A stretch of DNA of 64,000 nt from Castor canadensis (GCF_047511655.1 NC_133396.1:130457490-130521489), one strand, 5' to 3'. Positions 21,215 through 32,701 are shown, counted from the first letter of the stretch. Numbers and translations are program-made. Notes: generated from the sequence alone by a model not told the origin.

Positions 21215-21345
21215 GCATCTCAAGATGTTCAGTGGAATGTAATTTGCAAAGTCTTTGCCATAAAAGGAACATTCATAGATCCAGGGACTAGAATGTGGAC
21301 ATTTTGGGGTCCCGTTATTGAGTGCCCAAAGGGAGTTCCAGAAGG
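21215..21345 (-). mobile_element. MLT1-like (ERVL-MaLR) LTR fossil, second part
   Basis: 'atttgcaaagtctttgccat' and 'gactagaatgtggacatttt' continue the LTR that begins at 20,265, in the same orientation. Ancient and broken. Confidence 0.55.
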
Positions 21346-21349
21346 GGAG

Positions 21350-22210
21350 AAACTGAGGCATCAAGCAGCACAACATTATCTTTCTTTCTGCAAATTGAAG
21401 ACTGGAGTTTGACTTCCCCAAATCATTTTCCTGTCACTAACTACTGTCCCTAGATGAGGTGAAGCCCAGGACAGACAGGGGCAGCACTGCCTTTGCCCAC
21501 TTGCCTTCTCCTGGTTCCCCTGGCTCCTCTTTCCTGCCCCCTCCTCTCCACTGGCGCCAGCGTGGGAGGCCTGGCTGTGTGACAAGGGAATCTGGCCTCA
21601 GAGCAAGGACTCTTCTTTTCCTATCCAGGGAGAGACAGAAAGAAGCATCTTTCTCCAGTCCAGGCTGAGACACCCTACAGTGCAGGAGACTGTAAATCCC
21701 CTACTCGCCCACGAAAACAGCTGGGTCCCAGGCACATTCTGTGGGCTTAACCCCTTCCAGAACTGTGGACCCTCCCTGGGTTGAGCTAGGCCAAGGTGGG
21801 GGCCTCTTCAGGACCAAGCAATTTCTGCTCATGTGTGTGATGCTGGCAAGGAGACCTAGTGCTGTTTGTTGAGGGGATTAAGGTGAACCATCCTGCCAGA
21901 AGCCAGGAAGGGCTGGGCCTGATTGCTTTGGTGTGGCTGGCAAGGACCATGGCAGGAAGGGTGTTGCCTGGGGCGCATGGGCCTCCTCTGTGGTCATCGT
22001 TAGTGTCCAAGAGATCTTTGTTCAGAGCCAGAACATCCTGGGCTCTGGGATGAGTCCTGGACCAGCTGAAAGTTCATCCCCTGGGCAGGGTTGTGGACAG
22101 CAGGCTGTTTACTCAACTCTCTCCTCTCTAGGCTGTAAGCTGTCTATGGAGCAGAAACCATGTTTATCTTTGGAAGATAGTAAGTTCTCTGTAAGTGACT
22201 GAATGGGTGC
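21350..22210. other. Intergenic, nothing recognised
   Basis: Unique, moderately GC-rich sequence. No supported exon. Several overlapping frames under 90 codons are shadows. Confidence 0.4.
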
Positions 22211-22248
22211 TGGAAACTTTTTTTTTGTAAGTTTTTTAGAAACTTTTT

Positions 22249-22738
22249 TAAGAGTTAATTTTATTTTTTTTAATTTTTATTTTATTCATATGTGCATACA
22301 ATGTTTGGGTCATTTCTCGCCACTTCCCCCCGCCCCCTCCCTTACCCCCCCTTACCCCCCTTACCCCTCGCTACCCGGCAGAAACTATTTTGCCCTTATT
22401 TCTAATTTTGTTGAAGAGAGAGTATAAGCAATAATAGGAAGGACCAAGGGTTTTTACTAGTTGAGATAAGGATAGCTATACAGGGAGTATAGCTCGCATT
22501 GATTTCCTGTACATGTGTGTTACCTTGTAGATTAATTCTTCTTGAACTAATCTTTTCTCTAGTTCCTGGTCCCCTTCTCCTATTGGCCTCAGTTGCTTTT
22601 AAGGTATCTGCTTTAGTTTCTCTGCGTTGAGGGCAACAGATGCTATCTAGTTTTTTAGGTGTCTTACCTATCCTCATATCTCCCTTGTGTGCTCTGGCTT
22701 TTATCATGTGATCAAAGTCCAAACCCCTTGTTGTGTTT
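22249..22738 (-). mobile_element. L1 LINE 3' fragment
   Basis: Same 3' region as the L1 at 16,356, over about 480 bp: 'tattcatatgtgcatacaat', the C-rich block, 'gagagtataagcaataatag'. It is truncated before the end of ORF2. A short direct repeat TGGAAACTT at 22,211-22,219 and 22,739-22,747 may be the target duplication, with T-rich filler on the left. The minus frame across it stays open (see findings). Confidence 0.85.
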
Positions 22739-22758
22739 TGGAAACTTCTAATTGCTCC

Positions 22759-22838
22759 AAATCAATCAATCAATCAATCAATCTTTCTTTCTCTCTCCCT
22801 TCTTCCTTCCTTCCTTCCTTCTTTCCTTCCTTCTCCTC
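22759..22838. repeat. (AATC)n and (CTTC)n microsatellites
   Basis: Six to seven AATC units followed by CTTT/CTTC-type units, together with the T-rich tail of the adjoining reverse B1. Confidence 0.85.
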
Positions 22839-22844
22839 CGTCTT

Positions 22845-22978
22845 CTCTGAGACAGCCTTACTATGTAACACAGGCTGACCTGGAACTCACTATGTACCCC
22901 AGGCTAACTTCAAACTCCTCATCCTCTCATGCCTCCCAAGTGCTGGGATTACAGGTATGAACCACCATCCCTAGCCTT
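22845..22978 (-). mobile_element. B1-like SINE
   Basis: Reverse B1: 'acacaggctgacctggaact', 'ccaagtgctgggattacagg'. Confidence 0.85.
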
Positions 22979-22984
22979 ATATCA

Positions 22985-23085
22985 ATTGGCTTTTTTGTAT
23001 GTGCATGCAGTGGTGGGGATTGAATCTGGAGCCTTGTGTATGCTAAGCAAGTGCTCTACCTCTGAGCTATATTCCCAGTCCTCAT
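22985..23085 (-). mobile_element. ID-like SINE
   Basis: Reverse ID-type: 'ggtggggattgaatctggag', 'gctctacctctgagctatat'. Confidence 0.75.
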
Positions 23086-23314
23086 TCTCCCTTTCATAGC
23101 TCTTCTGACACCAGATCTGTTTTGGGAAAAGTATGATGGTTTGAAGGGTTAGGAAGTGCTTTGTAAAGTTAGGACATTATACAATATATTATTATTAAGT
23201 TTGCCAAAAAGCAGGAAGAGGACATCTCTGGGTGTACAGGAAGACCGCCCATTAGCATGTGGCCGATTGTAATAATCTCCTAGCTGTGTGGCCTGCCAAT
23301 ACACTTTCATTGGG

Positions 23315-23490
23315 TTTTCCTGACCACTATCTTATCTGATCTTCCCCACCAAGGGGAGCACAGATGATTCCTTCTTACTTCTTGGATAAAGAAATTGAAA
23401 ATACAGAGAAGTTCAGTAACTTGCTCAAAATCACACAGCAATTGTGTGGTGTAGGATATGGGACCAGAAGCCAGGTGTGTGGGGCTGTAG
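23315..23490 (+). repeat. MIR SINE relic
   Basis: 'agaagttcagtaacttgctc' and 'aaaatcacacagcaattgtg' match the MIR core and tail. Confidence 0.7.
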
Positions 23491-23834
23491 AACTGGCCTG
23501 GGTGGAGGTGGAAAATGCTGAAGGTGCCCTGGAGGAAGCAGGGCCGACAGGAAAGAGAGTATAAAAGTCAGAACATGGGGCCCAGAGTGAAGGCTTGGAA
23601 GTTTTCAATTACTGCAGTGGGCAGCTTAGGGTGTTGCCTGAGCAACAATAGCAATTTTTTGAATATTACCTGCAGGTTGGAGCTGCTGGGTGCACAGATG
23701 AATTCCTAAGTGATTCATCTGATAAGGACATCAGAGGAAGAGGGAGATTACCGGGATTGTGAAGAGGATAGGCAGAGGCACCTTGATCCACACGGTGCAT
23801 GCTAGCAAGAGGCTACGCAAATCCTAGCAGACAT

Positions 23835-23952
23835 CTGGGTGGGCCATTGTGACACACCCTGGCTGCAGTTCTATCCCACAAGCGCAGAAGTCCTGGGTTC
23901 TAGCCCAGAACTGAAAAAAACAGAAACAAAAAGCAAGCAAACAAAAAAATCC
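23835..23952 (+). mobile_element. Decayed ID-like SINE
   Basis: 'gtcctgggttctagcccaga' (B-box region) followed by an A-rich tail with C and G interruptions. The left end is poorly preserved. Confidence 0.5.
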
Positions 23953-23959
23953 TACAGTC

Positions 23960-25300
23960 CTAGCCCTCCAGGAGATGGGCTGGACATGTGCCTGGTGGGC
24001 CTGGCCTGACCTGGCCTGGTGGACCATAATCTGCCCTTCCCCCACACCACCTCAGAAAGACAACAGTCCCAGAGAGCCTCCTCAGGATGGGACAGCCAGT
24101 GCCAGGCTGCCCAGCAGGACAAGGGGCCCTTGTGCAGTCCTCAGCCTCAGATCCTGCCCCACCCTCCCTGGCCTTGGGGGGTGGTCGGAAGTTCAGCCTT
24201 GGGGTGGGAGGGAGGCTAGAAGTTCATGTTGCAGGACCAGGGCTGGGGCTGGGGTCACCTGGAGGTCTCCAGGGAGCCAGGGTGGGGCTGGGTATCACGG
24301 CTGGTTTTCTGGAGTCTAGGGGAGACTGGCGGGGTTGGTGGCCTCTTTTGGACAGAAAAGAATAGAGATGCTCAGGTTTCTAGAACTTTCTCACTTGATC
24401 CTCACAGAAACCAATGAGGACCATCGCTCGAGAAAACAGAGATTTGAAGAGCTGGAAGGCTTTCCCTGGGGCCACCAAGGAGTAAGAGGAGGCTCCAGGA
24501 TCACCGGAGTGCGGATGGGAGGTGGACTGAGAGAGGTTTCCTCAAGGCTCTGTGGATTCTGAAGCCCCAGGCCACCAGAGTGGGTGCCAGGGCCCTATCT
24601 GTGATGAGGGTTCGGGTCCTTTTAGCCTGCAGCAGTACCCTCCTCCCATCAATCTGCCTGTCCATCTGCTTCTTTGGCCCCTACACTCTTTTCCGGGCAG
24701 GCCTTGGGAGCCCAGGCCAAGCCTGCAACATTCCAGGAAAGGGAGGTGCGGGAAGCTGGGTCAGGGAGTGACAGGGGCCTACAAGACAGCCCAAATCTAC
24801 TCAGCTTTTCCTTGAAATTCCACACACCCTGGGCGTTTGGCGGGAGCCGGGAATGTGCTTCATCTGAACAATTTGTCTTTCATGGAGCATTTGCATCAAT
24901 TACCCCATTGTTCTTTTTGCTTTTTCCTGGACCACTCTGGCTGGCTGGCAGGGGCACTCCCTATGCTATGCGTATTGGGGGTGGGTGAGAGGACATGGGG
25001 TGTATAGAGGGACGGGCGCCCCCTGGTGGCCCTGTCGGCAAACACCCACCCAGTTGCCCCAGCTGAGCTAACAGAGCAGTCTTCCAGCACCACACACCTG
25101 ACCCCAGTCCCGGCTTCCAGGGACTCTGAGGGGAGTGGGGTAGAGAGAGATTATGGAAACTAAGAAGGCATAAATAACACAGGCAGGTCAGGCTGGAGGG
25201 GTTGTGAAAGAAGCAGTTGTCCATTGGTCCAGGGCTTGGGCTCAGCCCCTGAACTGTCCTCAGTTCCTGTGAGAACTATAAAATGAAGTGTGGCCTGGAG
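23960..25300. other. Intergenic, one MIR, otherwise unique
   Basis: A diverged MIR in + orientation lies at about 24,375-24,490 ('cttgatcctcacagaaacca'). The rest is unique and GC-rich with overlapping chance frames. Confidence 0.4.
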
Positions 25301-25445
25301 AACAGTGTATAATAATGCTAAAATTCTGGCCATGGAAGGTTTTTAGTGGGGTTTCAATCCTGGCTCTTTCACTTACTAGCTGGGTGCAAACTATTTATCC
25401 TTTGAGCCTCAGTTTCTTGCTCTGCAAAACGGTGATTGTAATGCA
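25300..25445 (-). repeat. MIR SINE relic
   Basis: 'caatcctggctctttcactt', 'actagctgggtgcaaactat' and 'gagcctcagtttcttgctct' are classic reverse-MIR phrases. Confidence 0.8.
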
Positions 25446-25489
25446 AGTTGGTCCTTGTTAGGTGAAGATTCTGTGTTTGCAAATTATTC

Positions 25490-26055
25490 CATGTGTTGAA
25501 CTTTCTTTGTAACCCTCCAAATAAGTCCTCATGGAGCCTACAGTCATATGAAAAGTTTCAGTTGCCCAAAGCACGTGTCAGCTGAGGTAGAGTAGGTGAT
25601 GTTTTGGTTTCCCATTCAGCTCTCGTCCTGTAACCGAGTGTCCTTTTTGGTCCTTGTTTTTTGTCTTTGTGTTTTTCTTTGGCGCCTTTGTGCTTTTTGC
25701 TGGTGATTTTACAAATTGCCTCCACGCTGAAGTTCTGCTTGAGGTCCCTAAGTGCAAAAGGGCTGTGGTGTGGAAAAAGTTTTTATGGAAAAAGTTTGTG
25801 TGTTAGGTTCATGCAGGTGCGAGTTATACTGCTGTTGGCTGTGATCTCAGTGGTCATGAGTCAACAAAAAGGTGTTTTTAAGCAGAACTACATATAATCG
25901 AAGGTTCTGAATGGATTAGTTCATAAGTAGATTGTGACCAGAGGCTCATAGGAACCTAACCCTGTGTTTCCCCTAGGAACAATTGGTCGGTATTTGCTAA
26001 TTCAGTATTTGGGTGACTCTGTAGAATGTAACACTGCAAATAACAGAAATCATCT
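25490..26055 (+). mobile_element. Tigger (TcMar) DNA transposon relic with transposase remnant
   Basis: 'gttttcccattcagct'-type wording precedes a decayed transposase start region, with 'gcgagttatactgctgttgg' (about 25,818-25,837) and 'gagtcaacaaaaaggtgttt'. The right part 'ggctcataggaacctaaccc' with 'tgtttcccctaggaacaatt' (about 25,944-25,985) is typical of this Tigger group. The frame is lost. An ancient, eutherian-age insertion. Confidence 0.7.
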
Positions 26056-26349
26056 GACCTGAGTTCATGGCCTTTCTGGAAGGCTTGAACAGGTCAAGTG
26101 TGGCCTTATAGTACTGCAGTTACTACTAAACCATGATGTATGCATCTGTCTGTCCGTCTCCTAAAACCCCTGAGGCTCTTGGAACTTGGGGTACCCCCTG
26201 CATGGAGGTTGGACCCCCTCAGCATGCACACAGAAAAGCTTCATCTGGCCAGGCGTCACCGCTCACGTCCAGAACTTCCACCACGAACATTTAATTCTTT
26301 TGGTTTCATTCAAAGGCCGACACCACCTTGCGTGGCTCACAAAGGCTCT

Positions 26350-26532
26350 TTTCAGTGCCGTGACCTCATTAGATCCTCACAACAATGGCGTGGTGGCTGC
26401 GCCATGGCTCCCATTTTACAGATAAGCCTGAAGTTCACAGAGGCTAATCAGCTCCAGGTCACCCTGTATGTGGGCAGCAGAGTTCCAGAGCTTCAAGCTC
26501 CACTGTGTTTCCACCATGAGGCTCTTTGCTGT
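26350..26532 (+). repeat. MIR SINE relic
   Basis: 'cattagatcctcacaacaat', 'tcccattttacagataagcc' and 'agcagagttccagagcttca' match MIR. Confidence 0.75.
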
Positions 26533-26739
26533 TAAAACAGAGGTGCTCTGGGGTGCTCAGAGCCAGATTTTGTCATCTCCACTGTACTGTGAATGAGTGC
26601 ATTGAGGTCCCCAGGGAAATTGGCTGAGAGCAGGTGAGTGATAAATATCTTAGCACCCACTTTCCAGCCTCTGCCTCTGCCCAGGGCCAGGGCTCACCTT
26701 GACCCCACTTACCGCCTTCTGCCTGCAGTCTGTGTGGGT

Positions 26740-26985
26740 GGTTCTGAGTCAGCTGTTCCATTATTATCACAGACACCTTCCTAAAACTCAGATCTGATGA
26801 TCCTTCATCAATCGGAAGATGCCTTTGCCTGTCTGATGGGTCCACATTGCCTTCCAATGGCATCAGCACCCCCTTCCCACCAGCCCCTTAAGCTCTGGCT
26901 ACACAGATCCATCACAGGATTCCCACCAGGCTTGCACCTTGTCCCCCAAATTTCTGCTCATATAGCTCCCTCTGTCTTTCCCTCC
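26740..26985 (+). repeat. L2 LINE relic
   Basis: Pyrimidine-rich wording of the L2 3' region ('attgccttccaatggcatca', 'ccttgtcccccaaatttctg'). Diverged and ancient. Confidence 0.4.
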
Positions 26986-26989
26986 TGTC

Positions 26990-27300
26990 AGTCAGTTCAG
27001 GCTGTTATGAGAAAATCCCAAAGATTAGGAAGCTTAAACAATAAACATGTACTCCCATGGTTCTGGGACTAGAGAGGACCAAGATCAAGGTGCCTTGGAT
27101 TCTTTGTCTGGTGAGGGTTACTTCTTTGTTTGCAGTTGGTCACTTCCTTGTTGTATCCTCACATGGTCAAGAGAAAAATCATCCTTCTGTGTCTTCTTAT
27201 AAGGGCACCAGTCCCATCTGACCTAATCACCTTGCAAAAGCCCCACCTCCTACTACCATCCGCTGGGGGTTAGGACCTCCATATAGGAACCTTACCTTTC
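26990..27300 (-). mobile_element. MLT1-like (ERVL-MaLR) LTR fossil
   Basis: Reverse LTR phrases: 'gaccaagatcaaggtgcctt', 'ctgacctaatcaccttgcaa', 'gccccacctcctactaccat'. A broken, ancient solo LTR. Confidence 0.75.
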
Positions 27301-27609
27301 CTCACACCCTCCTCATGCTCCCAAGACATGGGAGCCACAAGACAGGCCTGGGAAGAGCTTGCTTCACTGTCCAACACCCCACCAGCCTCTGCTTTTCTTC
27401 CATTTCATGAAGCACCCTAACTTTTCCTTCCCTACAAAGCCAAGGCCTCTTGTGGAACCCCAAAGGGATGTGGACACCCTTTATCTCCTGATTCCCTACA
27501 AACCCTCAGTTTCTCTCTATCCGCCTCTCTCTTCATTCCTTTTCCTATTGAAGCCAATCTGGCCACTGGTACTTCTTTTCTGTTTGATTTGTTTGTCTTT
27601 CCTTTGTCA

Positions 27610-27713
27610 ACATAGGAACTCATTATGTAGCCTAGGCTGGCCTCACATTTGAGATCCTCCTGCCTCAGCTACCTGAGCGCTGGGATTACAGGTGTGAAGC
27701 ACCATGCCTGGTT
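27610..27713 (-). mobile_element. B1-like SINE
   Basis: Reverse B1: 'gtagcctaggctggcctcac', 'gagcgctgggattacaggtg'. Confidence 0.85.
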
Positions 27714-27714
27714 C

Positions 27715-28470
27715 AACTTGCTTTTATTGTGGCAAAGTACACATATTGAAATTGACCATATTAGCCATGTTTGAAGTGTACCGTTTAGTGTGGCACGAAG
27801 ATCACTTACATTGTTGTGGAGCCATCACCACTGTCCTTTGGCAGAATTCTTCATCTAGCAAAACTGAAGCTCTGCACCCACTAAGCGACAGCTTCCTTCC
27901 CCTCTCTTTCCAGTCCCTGGTGACTTTCCTTCTCCTTTCTGTCTTATGAATCTGCCCACTGTCAGAAAGTCATGTAAGTGAAACCGCATGTGTTTGACTG
28001 GTTTATTCACTCAGCCTAGTGTCTTCAAGGTTTTCCCGTGCAGTAGCATGTGTCAGAACTGTGCTCCTTTCCAAGACTGAACCACGCTCTGCTGTACGCA
28101 TGTGCCTTGCAGGTGTGTATGTTTGTCTACTGTGCTGATGGACACTTGGTTTGCTTCACCTTTCTGGCTATTGTGGGTAGTGTTTCGAAGAGCATGGGTG
28201 TACAGCTATCTCTTCAAGATTCTACTTTCAAATCTTTTGGGTGTAAGTAAGTGGAATTCTTGGAACATATGGTAATTTTATTTTATTTATTTGTTTTTTT
28301 GCAGGGCTGGGGGTGGGGATGGAATAGAACAAGGGTCTTCCTTGCACATGCTAGGCAAGCACTCTATCACTGAGCTATATCCCAGACTATTTTTTAAATT
28401 TTGAGGAAGTACCATACTGTTCGCCACTCTGGCTGACCCATTTTGCATCTCACCAGCAGTATGCAAGGTT
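27715..28470 (-). mobile_element. Old L1M-type LINE fragment with SINE insertion
   Basis: Minus-strand old L1 wording: 'gttgtggagccatcaccact', 'gatggacacttggtttgctt', 'ggctattgtgggtagtgttt', 'atttttaaattttgaggaag'-type. It is interrupted at about 28,295-28,390 by a reverse ID-like SINE, and another ID-like SINE abuts its right end. The nesting shows the L1 is older than the SINEs. Confidence 0.75.
28295..28390 (-). mobile_element. ID-like SINE nested in old L1
   Basis: 'catgctaggcaagcactcta' and 'tcactgagctatatcccaga' on the + strand give the reverse ID boxes. L1 sequence continues on both sides. Confidence 0.75.
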
Positions 28471-28568
28471 TTTTGTTTTGTTTTGCTGTTGCTGCTGTTT
28501 GGTGGCACTGGGGTTTGAACTCAGGGCCTTGGGCTTGTTAAGCAGTTTCTCGATCACTTGAGCTTTTG
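28471..28568 (-). mobile_element. ID-like SINE
   Basis: Reverse ID-type: (TTTTG)n left end, 'actggggtttgaactcaggg'. Confidence 0.8.
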
Positions 28569-28669
28569 CTTATTTTTCTTTAGATTATTTTTGCTTTAGG
28601 TTTATTTTTCTGATTGGGTGTTGCTTTTTGCCTAGGGTCTTTCAAGAGTGGGCTCTTTCTCATAGACCC

Positions 28670-28835
28670 ACCTTTTGCCATGGGATGAGGTAGTAAGACG
28701 CCCCTTACCAGTTGCCAGTCCACTGATTTTGGACTTCCCAGCCTCCAGAACTGTGAACCAATAGATTTCTGTTCATTATAAATTACCCGGCCTCAGGGAT
28801 TCTGTTACAGCCGCACAAAATGGACAAAGACAATG
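28670..28835 (+). mobile_element. MLT1-like (ERVL-MaLR) LTR fossil, 3' part
   Basis: 'ttggacttcccagcctccag', 'aactgtgaaccaatagattt' and 'cattataaattacccggcct' are the 3' end of an MLT1/MST-type LTR. Partial and ancient. Confidence 0.8.
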
Positions 28836-28949
28836 GGGATGATATTGTCATTACTGTAAGCTGATCTTTTGGTTTCTAATTTTTCCACCCTCGAATCCTG
28901 GTTTTATTGTGCAGTCTTCATGAGCTTTCTAAAATTCATGTCTGACAGT

Positions 28950-29303
28950 GTCTTTCAGAGTTCTTTAATGGACCCCAGTTAAAGACATAAAGCCCAGGCT
29001 CCCTGACACCCAGAATGAAGGCCAGATTTCATAACTTGTTCCCACCACTCCTGGTTTCATTGCCTTCAGCTTGTCTTCAGACTAGTCCTTCACACCCTAG
29101 TAAGAGCAAACTGTTTATAGCTCCCCCACAACTGGTGCTTTCTCATGCCACAGTACTATTGCTCAGTCTGCTTCCTGGGTCTGCAGTGCTCTTTTTCCTT
29201 GGTTGCTTGACAAACTCCTAACTTCCTACAAAACCTAATTTGGGCAATGCCCTCACCCTCTGTGAAGCTTCCATTGTGTCCCCTCTCGGAATTTATCACT
29301 CCC
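28950..29303 (+). repeat. L2 LINE relic
   Basis: Wording of the L2 3' end, such as 'aatgccctcaccctctgtga' then 'agcttccattgtgtcccc'. Ancient and heavily diverged. Confidence 0.45.
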
Positions 29304-29304
29304 C

Positions 29305-29390
29305 GCTGTTTTTTGGCAGTGCTGGGGATAGAATTTAGGATCTTGCACATGGTAGGCAGTTGTTCTACAACTAAGCTACAATTCTAGCCC
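29305..29390 (-). mobile_element. ID-like SINE
   Basis: Reverse ID-type: 'gcagtgctggggatagaatt', 'ctacaactaagctacaattc'. More diverged than its neighbours. Confidence 0.65.
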
Positions 29391-29394
29391 TTGT

Positions 29395-30698
29395 TGATTT
29401 AATTATCATATAATAAATGTATGGGGCATACATTGTGACATTTATATGTGTGCTTACACTGTATCTTAATTAGATTCACCCCCTCCATTGTTTTCCCTCA
29501 TCCCTCCTCTTCCCCTTACAAGTTCAACAGGTTTCATTGTTCCATTTTCATACACATACACAAAATACTTCCACAGTATTCTCTCTCCTTCCCCCTCTCC
29601 ATCTCCCCTCCCCAGCTCTCCCTGGTATTTACCTCCAGACAGGACCTGTTTTACCTTCCCATATTTCATTATTTTAAGTGTATATTGGTAGTTCAAGGGG
29701 TTTTTGCCTTGGTATTTTAGACATGTATATATTGTACTTCAATCAGATTAACTCCTATCAATTATTCTTACTCTATTGCCCTGCTCCCCTGTTATTCAAC
29801 AGCTCACAGTACATTGTGTTACATTACCTTCCTACACAGATACAATGCTTCAATGTTTTTCTCTCTCTAACATTCTCTATCCCTCTCGTGCCCCCCTGGA
29901 GCCCCCTCAGACAGACCCGCTAATACAGTCATGTTCTCTGCCTCTGTATCTGTATGTGCATGTATATGAGATCATACATGTATTTATGTGTACATTTATC
30001 TTATGAGTCTAGCTTGTACAAATGAGGAAAAACATGCAATCTTTGATCTTTTGAGCCTGACTTACTTTGCTTAATGTGATGATCTCCACTTCCATCTATT
30101 TACCTGCAAACAACATAATTTTATTCCTCTTTGTGGCTGAGTAATACTCCGCTGTGTATATAAACCACGGTTTCTTAGTCCATTCATCAGTTGTGGGGCA
30201 TCTGGACTGTTTCCGAGGCTTGGATGTTGTGAATAGAGCTGCAATAAACATGGGTGTGCAAGTGCCTCTATTGTATCCTGGTGCACATTCCTTCAGATAT
30301 ATGCTCAAGAATTGTGTGGCTGGATCGTGTGGTAGGTCTATTTTTAGTTTTTTGAGGACCCTCAATACTGCTTTCCATAGTGGTTGCATTAATTTACATT
30401 CCCACCTACAATGGATAAGAGTTCCTTTTTCCCACATCCTTGCCAGCATTTGTTGTTGTGTGTGTTATTGATGACAGCCGCTGTGACTTGAATGAGGTGA
30501 AATGTCAGTGTTGATTTGATTTGCATTTCCTTTGTGACCAGGGATGTTGAGCATTTCTTCATGTATTGATTGACCATTTTTTCTGTTCAGTTAATTTGCC
30601 CATTCAATGGTTATTGATTCTTTGCAGGGTTAGTTTTTTGAGCTCCCTGTAAATTCTTTTTATTCTCTTGTCAGATACACAACTGACAAATATTTTCT
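29395..30698 (-). mobile_element. L1 LINE fragment, ORF2 C-terminus and 3' region
   Basis: Minus strand 30,096-30,449 encodes the end of ORF2, with LIHCRWECKLMQPLWK, GTCTPMFIAALF and CPTTDEWTKKPW. Further ORF2 wording extends to about 30,698. The rest (29,395-30,090) is the 3' untranslated region. It is more diverged than the L1 at 16.4 kb, and its 3' region does not match that one, so it comes from an older subfamily. Confidence 0.85.
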
Positions 30699-30812
30699 TT
30701 GTTTTTTTTTTTTTTGAGATGGCTATACCCAGGCTGACTTTGAACTCAAGATGCTCTCCCTTCAGCCTCCTTAGTGCTGGGATTACAGGCATGTACCACC
30801 AGGCCTGGCCAC
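30699..30812 (-). mobile_element. B1-like SINE
   Basis: T-run, 'cccaggctgactttgaactc', 'tgctgggattacaggcatgt'. It abuts or interrupts the L1 remnant on its left. Confidence 0.85.
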
Positions 30813-30814
30813 CA

Positions 30815-32290
30815 ATTCCTTTTTAATACTATGTGATTGGATGTATTACAAATGTTTGGGGGAAATGTTTGTATATTCATGTAATCAGCAAAGTAGGAGG
30901 CACCGACTTCTCTTCTGACTGAATTTTAGTCTGAATCACCAAAAAGTCACATTTATTAAGGTAGGGAGATGACAACAAGGTGGGAACAGGAAGTGCATTT
31001 CACCCCAGGCTGAAACCCCTGAATTGTCTAGAGGTGGAGATGTTGGTGAGAGTGAATGCATTTTGTAGAACCCTTGGCTCCCTGTATTCCATAAGTCAAC
31101 CTGGGAGCCTCCATGCCCTTAAAAAGTGACAGGAATTTTCTTCAGAAAGCCTCCCAAGGAGCAGAGACCAGCTCCACTCCCTCCCTGCTCAACACTGCCC
31201 TCTAGTGCCTGCAGCCTTCTCTGCAGAGCTTTCTCAGCCCTTAAGTTAGGTTCTCCTCAGCATCACCTCGTCCATGCCCAGAGAGGAGCAGGGGCTGTGG
31301 GCGACCCCTCCTGGGACAAAGATCTCTAAGTCCTTGGAGAGAGCTGTGCACACAGTGTTGCTCCACTTCCACCGTGGGTGTCCTTGGATGGAACCAGAAA
31401 AATCTTAGAGTCCCCTGGAAGTGGGGTGGATAAGGGCTTATGGCATTCAAAAATGAAGCGTGTGAATGTTGATGGATTTCAAGTTTCCAAAGTAATCTCT
31501 AAATTCCCTTCAAAAGTTAGGAACTGAATAGCCACTTGGATCCTCATTTTAATTCCTCGTTTAAAGAAACATTTTCCAAGCAGTGAGGCTGGGCTATAGT
31601 ACATGCATTGCCATGGCTTCTATAAGAGAAGCTGTGTTTGTTGCTTTCCAAGCTTTTGCCCTGGCATTGGCCCCAGGGGACCTTGTGAATAAGGAATGTG
31701 TGGTGTGCAGGGAAGGCTCAGTGAGTGATGGATCAGGGGCTGAGACTGGAAACCCTTCTGATTGCTTATCATCTGGTGTAGGGTAGGAGCAGGATGGAGA
31801 TGGCACTCACAAACTCAGCCACTCTGAAAACTTGAGTTTTTACACTCAAGTGATATCGTAAGTGGTTCTCAAGTCACACACACATTCTGCTTTGTCTCAG
31901 AGGCACACTGCTCCCTCTGGTGGCAAGAGGAAGAACTTCATCTCTTTCTCCTAGGACTGAAACAGCTCCTAGGATTAGGTCCGTCTCTCCTGCTTGAGTT
32001 TCCTCAGACAAGAAGACATACGCAGAGAAGAACTGAAACAAAAATCACAGTTCTGTGATCAAGTCTCTGTATTCAGAATCTTAGGGACATTTTATTAAAC
32101 CACAAAATCCTCAGCGCTCACTAGCAATGGTCAATTATGTTCTCAATAACTTGTTCTTGAGTGATTCCTGTTAGTGGCTGCCATCGTTCAGGATTAAAAA
32201 TTATACTTTATTTTTTTGCTTATTTTGCCCTTTTACTTTATTTTATAGATGATAATGTGAATCAGGATAATAATGATACTAATCTACTGA
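30815..32290. other. Intergenic, nothing recognised
   Basis: Unique sequence with no supported exon or repeat family. The right end becomes AT-rich. Confidence 0.4.
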
Positions 32291-32581
32291 AACACAGAAC
32301 AGCAGTTCTCAATGTTTTGGGGTTTAAGACCTCTCTACTGAGAACTCCAAAGAACTTTCGTTTAATTTGATTAAACAAATTTAATTTCCATTTTAGAAAT
32401 TAAAACTGAGAATTAAAAAAATTTATTAATCCATTTAGTGATTTTAAGACTATCTTCTTACATGTATACTTAAATAAAATATTGTATTATAAATATAAAT
32501 TAGTAATGTAAATAAATATAAATAAAATATTTGTTATAAATAAAATGTTTTAGAATAAATTACAAAGCAAAAATACCAACC

Positions 32582-32701
32582 TGGGTGTGGTGGTGTGTGC
32601 CTGTAATCCCAGCACTCAGGAGGCTGAAACAAGAGGACTGTGAGTTCAAGGCCTGCCTAGGATACAGAGTGAGACCCTGTCTTAAAAACCAAAGAAAAAA
32701 G
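32582..32701 (+). mobile_element. B1-like SINE
   Basis: 'tgggtgtggtggtgtgtgcc', 'aatcccagcactcaggaggc', A-rich tail. Inserted in the older AT-rich element. Confidence 0.9.
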
